Shown piece by piece: positions 16,423-23,971 of a stretch of DNA of 64,000 nucleotides (positions are counted from its first letter, which is position 1; the number at the start of each line of letters is the position of its first letter). The DNA is from JACKFE01 sp050248735 (lineage in GTDB: Bacteria; Nitrospirota; Nitrospiria; Nitrospirales; UBA8639): assembly GCA_050248735.1 (NCBI GenBank), contig JBFWRU010000002.1, forward strand, positions 124,001 to 188,000. The letters run 5' to 3'. The position numbers and the translations under genes are program-made. The notes under the pieces are model-generated. The model did not search any database. It was not told the origin of the DNA and saw nothing but the letters and a program-made list of their open reading frames with translations.

Positions 16423-16648
16423 GTATTTCATTTCAGGGAGGCGGGAAGAAAATCCTTTCAGTCTGTTCGGCCACGACTGTCCTCCACTCTTAAGCTTCCA
16501 ATGTTGTATTTTCAGCGAGATGCGCCCCTCAATGATCATCTATGCGATCTAACGAGGCCTTTCCCCCTTTCTTAAGAGCAGTGCGTCCGGAAAATTTCAT
16601 ACACCAGTAACTCGATTTGAATCTGCCATTTCGCTGGACCAACGAAAC

Positions 16649-17875
16649 ATGAAGATTGTCGTAATTGGTGGAGGACCTGCTGGATTGATGGCGGCCGAAG
16701 CTGCAATTTCCAGAGGGGCACGTGTGGATGTGTATGACGCAATGGCCTCCGTGGGTCGCAAGTTTCTGTTGGCAGGGAAGGGTGGGCTCAATCTGACGCA
16801 TTCCGAGTCGGCAAAGAGCTTTCTTGTGCGGTATGGCGAACGCCGCCATCACATCCAACCGTTGCTGGCTCAGTTTGGGCCTGAAACTTTGCGCGAATGG
16901 GCCCGTGGTCTTGGCTTCGAGACTTTTGTGGGTACCTCCGGCCGCATATTCCCTTCCGATTTCAAGTCCGCCCCCCTTTTGCGTGCGTGGCTTCGTCGCT
17001 TACGTCAGAGCGGGGTATTTTTTCATGTTCGGCATCGTTGGTGTGGTTGGGAAGAACGTGGAGCCCTCCGTTTTTCCACACCCCAAGGGGATCGTCTTGT
17101 ATCTGCTGATGCGGTGATTCTGGCCTTGGGCGGCGGCAGTTGGCCCCGGCTTGGCTCCGATGGGGCTTGGGTCGGGGTCCTCTCCAAGTGCGGTGTCCCA
17201 ATAGAACCCTTGCGACCGGCAAATTGTGGATTCGATGTTCCTTGGAGTCAGCATCTTCGTACACGGTTTGCCGGACATCCTGTGAAGCCGGTGGTGGTTT
17301 CGGGAACCACCACCGAGGGAGTTGGGTTTCGTGAGCAGGGAGAAATGGTTCTCACCGAGCATGGTCTTGAAGGAGGCGTGATCTATGCGGTTTCTGCCTG
17401 GCTTCGCGACGAGATTTTGGCCCACGGAGTGGCACGTATTCAACTGGATCTGTCGCCGGATCGGGATTTGTCACGAATTGTCAGTGCCTTGTCACGTCCC
17501 AGAGGATCACGTTCGATGGCCACTCATCTGAAGCGTTGTGTCGGGATCGAAGGTGTGAAGGCGGGGTTACTGAGGGAATTTGTGCCGAGAGAGGATTTCT
17601 GTAATCCGGCCATTCTTGGTGGTGCGATTAAGGCTTTGCCGATTCAGTTGGTCTCTCCGCGCCCTCTGGAGGAAGCGATCAGCACGGCAGGCGGAGTGGT
17701 TTTCGAGGCCTTGGATGAACGACTCATGATTCGTACCCTACCAGGGGTGTTCTGTGCCGGTGAAATGCTGGATTGGGAATCGCCGACTGGCGGGTATCTT
17801 CTCACGGCCTGTTTCGCCAGCGGCCATGCTGCGGGCACGGGGGCCGTGGACTGGCTTCAATCTTTGCCAAGGTAG
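16649..17875 (+). CDS. YhiN/HI0933-family FAD-dependent flavoprotein
   Basis: The protein has 408 residues. It begins with the dinucleotide-binding motif VVIGGGPAGLMAAEAA and then has SVGRKFLLAGKGGLNLTHSE, the signature of the HI0933/YhiN flavoprotein family. LALGGGSWPRLGSDG in the middle and PGVFCAGEMLDWESPTGGY near the C terminus complete the FAD site; the latter is typical of the TIGR03862 branch. The family is a predicted NAD(P)/FAD-dependent oxidoreductase with no well-established substrate. The gene stands alone, 226 bases after the ATP-grasp gene, and that gap shows no RNA or repeat. Confidence 0.85.
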   Translation: MKIVVIGGGPAGLMAAEAAISRGARVDVYDAMASVGRKFLLAGKGGLNLTHSESAKSFLVRYGERRHHIQPLLAQFGPETLREWARGLGFETFVGTSGRIFPSDFKSAPLLRAWLRRLRQSGVFFHVRHRWCGWEERGALRFSTPQGDRLVSADAVILALGGGSWPRLGSDGAWVGVLSKCGVPIEPLRPANCGFDVPWSQHLRTRFAGHPVKPVVVSGTTTEGVGFREQGEMVLTEHGLEGGVIYAVSAWLRDEILAHGVARIQLDLSPDRDLSRIVSALSRPRGSRSMATHLKRCVGIEGVKAGLLREFVPREDFCNPAILGGAIKALPIQLVSPRPLEEAISTAGGVVFEALDERLMIRTLPGVFCAGEMLDWESPTGGYLLTACFASGHAAGTGAVDWLQSLPR

Positions 17876-17937
17876 TCAGGTTTAAGGGAATTTTTTAGGT
17901 TTCAGAAGGCCTAACTGAACAAGTTTTACTTGTGAGC

Positions 17938-18495
17938 TTACACTCTCATCCTTTCAGCCATGTCATTGGATATTCCAAAAAAGAATTGCCATATCTCATT
18001 TATTTCTTCACGGAGGACTCTCACGTTTACATAATGTTGCTTGGAAAAGTAAGATGCTTGCTTTTTTGATATTGGATAGCGAAATGCCTCGTGGGAGGGC
18101 GACACGCTTAAAAAAATTTGTATTTTTTGGTCTATCTCGGAAATTGCATTTGAAAAGTTATTGCCATAGATATCGTTTATTACCATCTTACATGTATCCC
18201 AAAGTTTCGGAATGTCATGTGTGAAATCAAGTTTTTCTGACTTTCCTAATAATTGATGGCCATCAACTATGATACTTTTGAGGGCAAGCTCTATATATTG
18301 TCGATATAAAAAACACAGTGGATGAATTACACGATCTGCGAGGCCTTTTTGTGTTTCCACCCATTCAACTAGTATATCTCCTGCTTTTTTATAATTCTCT
18401 GCATAAGAAAAAAAGTCATCAATGCTATCCATGCATCCGTAATTGTAAGAGTCTGCCCCGCTTCTATAGGGTTCTGAAGAGTTAGTGTTCTCCAT
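17938..18495 (-). CDS. HEPN-like all-alpha protein, probably acquired
   Basis: The protein has 185 residues. It looks fully helical, with FLYRQYIELALKSII around residues 67-81 and EAFRYPISKKQ near 135-145. I know these two segments from a scattered family of short hypothetical proteins that resemble HEPN domains, though the canonical RNase motif RxxxxH is not clear here. The DNA is markedly more AT-rich than its neighbours, with many AAA, ATA and TTT codons, a sign of transfer. GGAGG lies seven bases before the ATG. There is no nucleotidyltransferase (MNT) partner next to it, so a toxin-antitoxin role is not supported by context. Function unknown. Confidence 0.6.
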   Translation of the reverse strand: MENTNSSEPYRSGADSYNYGCMDSIDDFFSYAENYKKAGDILVEWVETQKGLADRVIHPLCFLYRQYIELALKSIIVDGHQLLGKSEKLDFTHDIPKLWDTCKMVINDIYGNNFSNAISEIDQKIQIFLSVSPSHEAFRYPISKKQASYFSKQHYVNVRVLREEINEIWQFFFGISNDMAERMRV

Positions 18496-18556
18496 ATTTC
18501 CTCCATTTTCATACGAGGAAGGCTTTAAGATGGAAAACTATATTTAGTGCTAAAGA

Positions 18557-18910
18557 TCAATTGAAGGCCAGGAAACGGTCGCACCCGTCAATGATGTTTG
18601 AGAGAATCACTAATCCGCAAAAGGTGACTTCCTTCCCATAGCCGTCCGTGGAAATGTGATGTTGCTGGCATCCATAAGCACACACAAATAATTTCAAGCC
18701 TTCCTTCGCGAGTTCGGAAAATCTGGGATCTTCCAGATTTTTGACTCCTTCATCAATGAAATACAGATAGGTATCCACCTTATTGGCCAAAGCGGTTTTG
18801 GAGAGGTGATAAACCGTCTCGGCATTGGGATGTTCAGGGGAGGTTGAGAGCAGGAGCCCCAACTTTTTATTGGCGAGTGTCGGATTGGGGACGATCGTGG
18901 TGGCGTTCAT
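18557..18910 (-). CDS. DsrE/DsrF-like sulfur-relay family protein
   Basis: The protein has 117 residues. It has the short alpha/beta DsrE-like layout: LGLLLSTSPEHPNAETVYHLSKTAL at the N terminus (the strand and helix of the fold), VDTYLYFIDEGV in the middle, then LFVCAYGCQQH with two Cys and a third Cys in FCGLVIL. In this family a Cys at the equivalent place can carry persulfide, so a sulfur-carrier role is possible. The start is supported by GGGAG ten bases upstream. Divergent from moaC, whose pathway needs sulfur; any functional link is a guess based on position only. Confidence 0.68.
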   Translation of the reverse strand: MNATTIVPNPTLANKKLGLLLSTSPEHPNAETVYHLSKTALANKVDTYLYFIDEGVKNLEDPRFSELAKEGLKLFVCAYGCQQHHISTDGYGKEVTFCGLVILSNIIDGCDRFLAFN

Positions 18911-19001
18911 GGTGAAAAAGCTCCCTAATTACAAAACGTTACCCATGGGTTATAGGTGTATTCCCGTCAGGTGTCAAGCCACTATTTGGGAGTGTTCTTG
19001 C

Positions 19002-19031
19002 TTGACGATGTTTTTGAAGTATCTCTATAAT
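19002..19031 (+). promoter_or_regulatory. Sigma-70 promoter of the moa genes
   Basis: TTGACG at 19002-19007 (five of six) and a perfect TATAAT at 19026-19031 are separated by 18 bases. It lies 45 bases before the moaC start, and no better candidate is in this gap. Confidence 0.65.
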
Positions 19032-19075
19032 TTACTGATTTTCCAGAGATTTTTGTAACCCAGGCAATTGTCATT

Positions 19076-19579
19076 ATGGCCAATCTCACACATTTCAATG
19101 AATCAGGTCGGGCCCGGATGGTGGATGTGACTCAGAAGGCCCAGACTGAGCGGGTAGCCGTGGCAGAAGGCAAGGTATTTATCCTACCGGCTACCCTGAA
19201 GAAGATTCAGGAAGGGGGCATGGCCAAAGGGGATGTCCTTGGAGTGGCTCAGGTGGCTGGGGTCATGGGGGCCAAGCGGACCCCTGATTTGATCCCCATG
19301 TGTCACCCCCTGTTGTTGACCAGTGTGGATGTGAATTTTCAGGAAGATTCCCGTCCCAATCAAGCCGGACGATGTGCCATCACCATTCAAGCGACCGTCA
19401 AAACTTCAGGCAATACCGGGGTTGAGATGGAGGCCATGACCGCTGTTTCGGTCGCGGCGTTGACGATTTACGATATGTGTAAAGCGATAGACAAAGGGAT
19501 TGAATTTGGAGAGATTGCCCTCGTGTCGAAATCCGGGGGAAAGTCAGGTACCTATACACGGAAGCAAGCTGCCGGGTAG
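19076..19579 (+). CDS. moaC: Cyclic pyranopterin monophosphate synthase
   Basis: The protein has 167 residues, the usual MoaC length. The family signatures are MVDVTQKAQTERVAVAEG at the N terminus, AKRTPDLIPMCHPLLLTSVDV (the active-site segment) in the middle, and TGVEMEAMTAVSVAALTIYDMCKA toward the end, including the conserved Lys of DMCKA. MoaC converts 3',8-cyclo-GTP, made by MoaA, to cyclic pyranopterin monophosphate, the first stable molybdopterin precursor. It heads the moaC-moaD-moaE-moaA group and follows a good sigma-70 promoter. Confidence 0.95.
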   Translation: MANLTHFNESGRARMVDVTQKAQTERVAVAEGKVFILPATLKKIQEGGMAKGDVLGVAQVAGVMGAKRTPDLIPMCHPLLLTSVDVNFQEDSRPNQAGRCAITIQATVKTSGNTGVEMEAMTAVSVAALTIYDMCKAIDKGIEFGEIALVSKSGGKSGTYTRKQAAG

Positions 19580-19628
19580 CGAGGTGAATGAGTCCTATCG
19601 CGCTTGAAGGGGTTGAGGAGTTACGATA

Positions 19629-19922
19629 GTGAAGATCAAATTATTCGGGGTATTAAAAACCATGGTTCCTGGAGGAAAAGATTTGGAGCTGGTGCTTCCC
19701 CAGGGAAAGCAGGTCAGAGATCTGGTCAATTTCATTCAAATCGAATATCCGCAGGTTGGTGAATTACTCGATAAAAAAAAGGTGTTGGTATCGGTGAATC
19801 AAGAGATCGCCCATTGGGACACGGTGCTGGAAGAGGCAGATGAGATTGCCCTATTGCCTCCTTTTGCCGGCGGATCCTGTGAAACCTGGGCCGATGGAAG
19901 GGGTAGAGCCAATGGCCGTTGA
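19629..19922 (+). CDS. moaD: Molybdopterin synthase sulfur-carrier subunit with C-terminal extension
   Basis: The protein has 97 residues and starts at GTG. The ubiquitin-like fold is complete, from KIKLFGVLKTM to DEIALLPPFAGG. In MoaD the chain normally ends at this Gly-Gly, which is activated by MoeB and turned into a thiocarboxylate that gives sulfur to cPMP. Here G81-G82 are followed by 15 more residues (SCETWADGRGRANGR), and the stop overlaps moaE by 11 bases. Either a protease removes the tail, or there is a frameshift near 19875, where the minus-one frame meets a stop four codons later, or the gene has lost function. The position between moaC and moaE makes the identity firm; the tail is the odd part. 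Confidence 0.85.
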   Translation: MKIKLFGVLKTMVPGGKDLELVLPQGKQVRDLVNFIQIEYPQVGELLDKKKVLVSVNQEIAHWDTVLEEADEIALLPPFAGGSCETWADGRGRANGR

Positions 19923-20355
19923 ACTCGAAGAGAGCATGCTGGTTCGTGTGCAACTGGAAAATTTTTCCATTGATGAAGAATTGGAACGCGTTCGTTCACG
20001 GTCCCGCCGGATTGGTGGCATTGCCATGTTTCTCGGCACAGCCCGTGACCATTCCAAGGGTCGTGAAGTCAGTTCCATGAGTTTTGATCATTACGAGGGC
20101 ATGGCCCAGAAAAAACTCAAGGAAATTCGGGAGCAGGCCCTTCGCGACTTTGATATTATTGAAGCCCTAGTGCTCCACCGTTATGGGCCGATTGAAATCG
20201 GCGAAAACATTGTCCTGATTATTGTGGGTGCGGAACATCGGGCGGATGCTTTTAAGGCATGCAAATGGTGTATCGATGAGCTGAAGCAAATTACCCCGAT
20301 TTGGAAAATGGAAACCACACCGGAAGGCGAAGTGTGGGTGGAGGAACATCCCTAA
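19912..20355 (+). CDS. moaE: Molybdopterin synthase catalytic subunit
   Basis: The protein has 147 residues from the ATG at 19912, with AAGGGGT upstream; the longer frame from 19840 runs antiphase through the moaD end and is unlikely. It has the MoaE features GGIAMFLGTARDHSKG, which carries the conserved Arg, then SFDHYEGMAQKKL, LHRYGPIEIGE and the late HRADAFKACKWCIDELKQITPIWK with the catalytic Lys residues. With MoaD it adds two sulfurs to cyclic pyranopterin monophosphate to make molybdopterin. It overlaps moaD by 11 bases and moaA by one (TAATG), which suggests tight translational coupling. Confidence 0.93.
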   Translation: MAVELEESMLVRVQLENFSIDEELERVRSRSRRIGGIAMFLGTARDHSKGREVSSMSFDHYEGMAQKKLKEIREQALRDFDIIEALVLHRYGPIEIGENIVLIIVGAEHRADAFKACKWCIDELKQITPIWKMETTPEGEVWVEEHP

Positions 20356-21425
20356 TGATTCCCCTTTCCTCCCTCAGCAATCCGTCTGACGGGGCCGCGG
20401 TGGAAGATGTTTTTGGACGGCCCCTAAAAGCGTTGCGGGTTTCTGTCACGGACCGCTGCAATCTTCGCTGTCAATACTGTATGCCCGAGGAAGAGTATGT
20501 CTGGTTGCCAAGGGAAACGCTGTTAACGTTTGAAGAAATTGTCTATCTCACCGACCTCTTTACCCGGCAGGGCGTCGATAAAGTCCGTATCACCGGCGGA
20601 GAGCCTCTTTTGCGAAAAAACGTGCCGGCGTTAATTGCCATGTTGCGCCAAAACCCCCGCATTCAGGATATCGCGATCACGACGAACGGGGTCTTGTTGG
20701 CCGAACAGGGGCAGGACTTGTTTGATGCCGGATTGCATCGAGTGACCGTGAGTTTGGATACCTTGAAACCGGAACGGTTTAAGGCCTTGACCCGCCGGGA
20801 TACCCTGGCTCGCGTTCTCGAGGGGATTGAATCGGTAGGAAAAGTGGGGTTTACCGGACTCAAGCTGGATACGGTGGCTATGAAAGGCTATAACGATGAT
20901 GAGTTGGTGCCTCTGATCGAATACGGAAAGCAGGTCAATGCCGAAGTGCGTTTTATCGAGTATATGGATGTCGGCGGAGCCAATGATTGGTCACCTGAAA
21001 AGGTGTTGTCTCGCAAAGACATTCTGTTGGCTCTGAGTCTTCATTATGGGGTGATTGAACCGGTCGTGGAAGACAGTACGGCCCCTGCGCAGCGATTCCG
21101 GCTTCCGGATGGAACGATATTCGGAATTATTTCTTCGACCACCGTCCCTTTTTGTTCCACGTGCGATCGAAGCCGCTTGACGGCAGACGGTATGTGGTAT
21201 TTGTGTCTGTATGCCAAATCGGGACTGGACCTTCGTAAGCATTTACGGTCGGGGCAGTCCCAGGAAGAAATACAGTCGATCATCCAATCGGTTTGGGCTT
21301 CCCGAAAAGATCGTGGGGCTGAAGAGCGAAAGGAATTGGAGCAACAAAGCGGGCGTGGCCGGTATATTGATATAGACCGGTTGCGAAAAGATCCTCATTT
21401 GGAAATGCATGCCCGAGGTGGTTAG
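20355..21425 (+). CDS. moaA: GTP 3',8-cyclase (radical SAM)
   Basis: The protein has 356 residues from the ATG at 20355. The radical SAM cluster ligands are C35, C39 and C42 in CNLRCQYCMP, followed by the SAM motif ITGGEPLLRKN. The second, GTP-binding cluster is seen as FCSTCDRSRLTADGMWYLC late in the chain. The protein ends in ARGG, keeping the C-terminal Gly-Gly needed in this family. It starts molybdopterin synthesis by rearranging GTP to 3',8-cyclo-GTP. It is the last gene of the moa group, and about 240 bases follow before accD with no recognisable feature. Confidence 0.94.
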   Translation: MIPLSSLSNPSDGAAVEDVFGRPLKALRVSVTDRCNLRCQYCMPEEEYVWLPRETLLTFEEIVYLTDLFTRQGVDKVRITGGEPLLRKNVPALIAMLRQNPRIQDIAITTNGVLLAEQGQDLFDAGLHRVTVSLDTLKPERFKALTRRDTLARVLEGIESVGKVGFTGLKLDTVAMKGYNDDELVPLIEYGKQVNAEVRFIEYMDVGGANDWSPEKVLSRKDILLALSLHYGVIEPVVEDSTAPAQRFRLPDGTIFGIISSTTVPFCSTCDRSRLTADGMWYLCLYAKSGLDLRKHLRSGQSQEEIQSIIQSVWASRKDRGAEERKELEQQSGRGRYIDIDRLRKDPHLEMHARGG

Positions 21426-21669
21426 GCTCCTGTCTGGTATCTCCAGGGCGTATTGAATATTCTGAAATTCCCACCCGTCTGACACCTGGAATTCTTGCCG
21501 GGTCATATTCCCTATGCTAAGGTCATTACGTGTGTGACCTTCCATCGGTTTCTGGATTATGTTCACCCTTCCTCGCTATTTCCATCAGGGTTATTTGCCG
21601 CTTTGCAAGGGTTCTAAAATTTTACGATGAGTCTTGCTCAAAAATGGGTCATCGTTAAGGAATTGTGGT

Positions 21670-22521
21670 ATGGGATGGTTTAAAAGAAACAAAAATAAAG
21701 ATAGTGAAGGCGGGTCCATCAAAATTGTAGAAGGTATGTGGGTGAAGTGCCCGTTTTGCCGGGCTATCATTTTTAAGCGAGAAATTGATAGAAACTTAAA
21801 AGTTTGCTCGAAGTGTCAGTATCACTTTCCCATGACTGTGGAGGAAAGGTTAGAGTTGATTGCCGATCCCGAATCCTTCCAGGAGTGGGATGCCGATCTT
21901 ATTCCGGGAGATCCTTTGAAGTTCCACGATTCGCAACCCTATAAGGTCCGTGTGGAAAAAGCTCAACAGAAGACCGGAAAGCGGGAGGCCATTTTAACCG
22001 GGAAATGTCACATCGGCGGCTGTGCGGTAGCTTTGGGAATTTTTGACTTTTCGTTTATGGGTGGGAGCATGGGGTCGGTGGTTGGAGAAAAAATCTGTCG
22101 GGCTGTGGATCAAGCCCTTCTGGATCGGATGCCCTTTTTTCTCATTACGACTTCAGGAGGAGCCAGAATGCAGGAGGGGACCTTGTCCTTGATGCAGATG
22201 GCGAAAACGGCTTCTGCTCTTGCCAAATTACAAGAAGCCAAGCTGCCCTTTATCGTGTTATTGACGGATCCGACCTTTGGAGGCGTCACGGCGAGTGTGG
22301 CGATGTTGGGAGATCTGATCCTGGCTGAACCGAAGGCGTTAATCGGATTTGCCGGTCCCCGCGTGATTGAGCAAACGATTAAGCAGCGATTGCCGGAAGG
22401 ATTCCAACGGGCCGAATTTTTGTTGGAACATGGGATGATCGATCAAATCGTGGAACGGAAGATTCTGAAGTCTCGGTTACGCTCTTTGATGGTTCATTGC
22501 GGCATGTCTGTTCCGGCATAG
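21670..22521 (+). CDS. accD: Acetyl-CoA carboxylase carboxyltransferase, beta subunit
   Basis: The protein has 283 residues from the ATG at 21670, chosen because AAGGAAT lies eight bases upstream and because AccD normally begins MxWFKR. The zinc ribbon is C27, C30, C46 and C49. The carboxyltransferase core contains FMGGSMGSVVGEK, TTSGGARMQEG and TDPTFGGVTASVAMLGD, followed by GFAGPRVIEQT, all typical. With AccA it moves the carboxyl group from biotin to acetyl-CoA to make malonyl-CoA. The pairing accD-folC is common in bacteria, and folC follows after 147 bases here. Confidence 0.94.
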   Translation: MGWFKRNKNKDSEGGSIKIVEGMWVKCPFCRAIIFKREIDRNLKVCSKCQYHFPMTVEERLELIADPESFQEWDADLIPGDPLKFHDSQPYKVRVEKAQQKTGKREAILTGKCHIGGCAVALGIFDFSFMGGSMGSVVGEKICRAVDQALLDRMPFFLITTSGGARMQEGTLSLMQMAKTASALAKLQEAKLPFIVLLTDPTFGGVTASVAMLGDLILAEPKALIGFAGPRVIEQTIKQRLPEGFQRAEFLLEHGMIDQIVERKILKSRLRSLMVHCGMSVPA

Positions 22522-22668
22522 TCCAAAAGGAATGTTGTAGACGTGGAACGGCCATCCAAGTCTGCCGTGGCTTCCTGCAGCATAATGTCCATGCGGTCAT
22601 CTGTGTGTATTGCTGAGTCCGCTTTTCCCGCCACACCATCGAATTGCTGCTGTCTTTAGTCATTCATC

Positions 22669-23967
22669 GTGTCATCCTATCCTCTTACCCTTGACTATCT
22701 GTTTTCCCTTCATCGTTTTGGTATTAAGCTGGGGCTGGAGGTTATTACCGGCCTTTTGCAACGGTTGGGGAATCCGCAACGCAGTTTTCCGACACTCCAT
22801 ATTGGCGGGACCAATGGCAAAGGCTCATCTGCAGCTATGGCGGCGGCCATTCTGAGATCGGCCGGATATCGTGTCGGGTTGTATACCTCTCCTCATCTGG
22901 TAGATTTTCGTGAACGAATTCAGGTACAGGGAGCCATGATCGGGCCCGATCAAGTGTGTGATCTCACTGAACGTATTCGAAAGGTCAGTGATCCCGATGG
23001 CTCGGTCACGTTTTTTGAATTTACCACGGCGATGGCGTTTCAATATTTTGCCGATCAGGCTGTGGACATCGGTGTGATTGAAGTGGGGATGGGAGGCCGT
23101 TTTGATGCCACCAATGTCCTGGCCCCACTCGGAGTGCTCATCACTACGGTGGCTTTTGATCATGAAATGTATTTGGGGAATACGCTGGACGCTATTGCTC
23201 GTGAAAAAGCTGGCATTCTCAAACCGGATATCCCGGTGGTCTTGGGACCGATGCCACCGGAGGCGAGTCAAGTCATTCGGGAGTCTGCGGATTCATTGCA
23301 TACTCCGCGTATGATATTTGGTGAGGACTTCCGGGTGACTCAGGAAGCCGATGGTGGGTTTGGTTATCAGGGGCCGGATTGGGAATGGCACGGGTTGCGG
23401 ACCAATTTATTGGGCCGGCATCAAGTGATCAACGCCGCCAATGCGCTGGCGCTCCTGGAGATTGCCGCCCGCTCTCAATTTCCGCTCACGGAATCCGCCA
23501 TTCGCATGGGTCTTCAACATGTGATATGGCCGGGGCGCCTGGAAGTTCTGAGCCACGATCCGTTAACTATTGTGGATGGTGCCCACAATCCCTCCGCAGG
23601 CAGCGTACTGTTTGACTTTCTTGAGTCACAACTCCATGATGCTCCGGATCGAAAACTCATTATGGTCATTGGGATGATGACGGATAAACATCATGGTGGG
23701 TTTTTACGATTGTTTCAACGATTGGCGGATTATCTCATATTGACTCAGCCTCACATGGCTCGGGCCGCCTCGCCTGAAACGTTAGCGGCGGCACTGGAGG
23801 TGGGGGGAAAGCCACCTCTGCTCATTGCTAACCCCAAAGAAGCTTTGGATCGGGCCAGGTCGTTGGCTTGTCCGGCCGATTTGATTTGTGTGACTGGATC
23901 CCTCTTCCTTGTTGGAGAAATCGCCGAACCTTGCTTTTCATCAGGATTCCCCATCGTACAGGTCTAA
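22669..23967 (+). CDS. folC: Dihydrofolate synthase/folylpolyglutamate synthase
   Basis: The protein has 432 residues and starts at GTG. The Mur-ligase-like fold begins with LDYLFSLHRFGIKLGLE and has the ATP loop GGTNGKGS at 46-53, then TSPHLVDFRERIQ, FEFTTAMAFQYFAD and EVGMGGRFDATN. HEMYLGNTLDAIAREKAGILK is the typical family segment around the metal site, and VDGAHNPSAG lies in the C-terminal domain. It adds glutamate to dihydropteroate and to folates. The next gene, lptD, begins four bases after its stop by my start choice, so both are probably co-transcribed. Confidence 0.93.
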   Translation: MSSYPLTLDYLFSLHRFGIKLGLEVITGLLQRLGNPQRSFPTLHIGGTNGKGSSAAMAAAILRSAGYRVGLYTSPHLVDFRERIQVQGAMIGPDQVCDLTERIRKVSDPDGSVTFFEFTTAMAFQYFADQAVDIGVIEVGMGGRFDATNVLAPLGVLITTVAFDHEMYLGNTLDAIAREKAGILKPDIPVVLGPMPPEASQVIRESADSLHTPRMIFGEDFRVTQEADGGFGYQGPDWEWHGLRTNLLGRHQVINAANALALLEIAARSQFPLTESAIRMGLQHVIWPGRLEVLSHDPLTIVDGAHNPSAGSVLFDFLESQLHDAPDRKLIMVIGMMTDKHHGGFLRLFQRLADYLILTQPHMARAASPETLAAALEVGGKPPLLIANPKEALDRARSLACPADLICVTGSLFLVGEIAEPCFSSGFPIVQV

Positions 23968-23971
23968 GACG

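Noticed and set aside
17938..18910. HEPN-like gene and the DsrE gene considered as a toxin-antitoxin pair
   Set aside because: They are separate genes with different composition, and the DsrE-like protein has no antitoxin feature.
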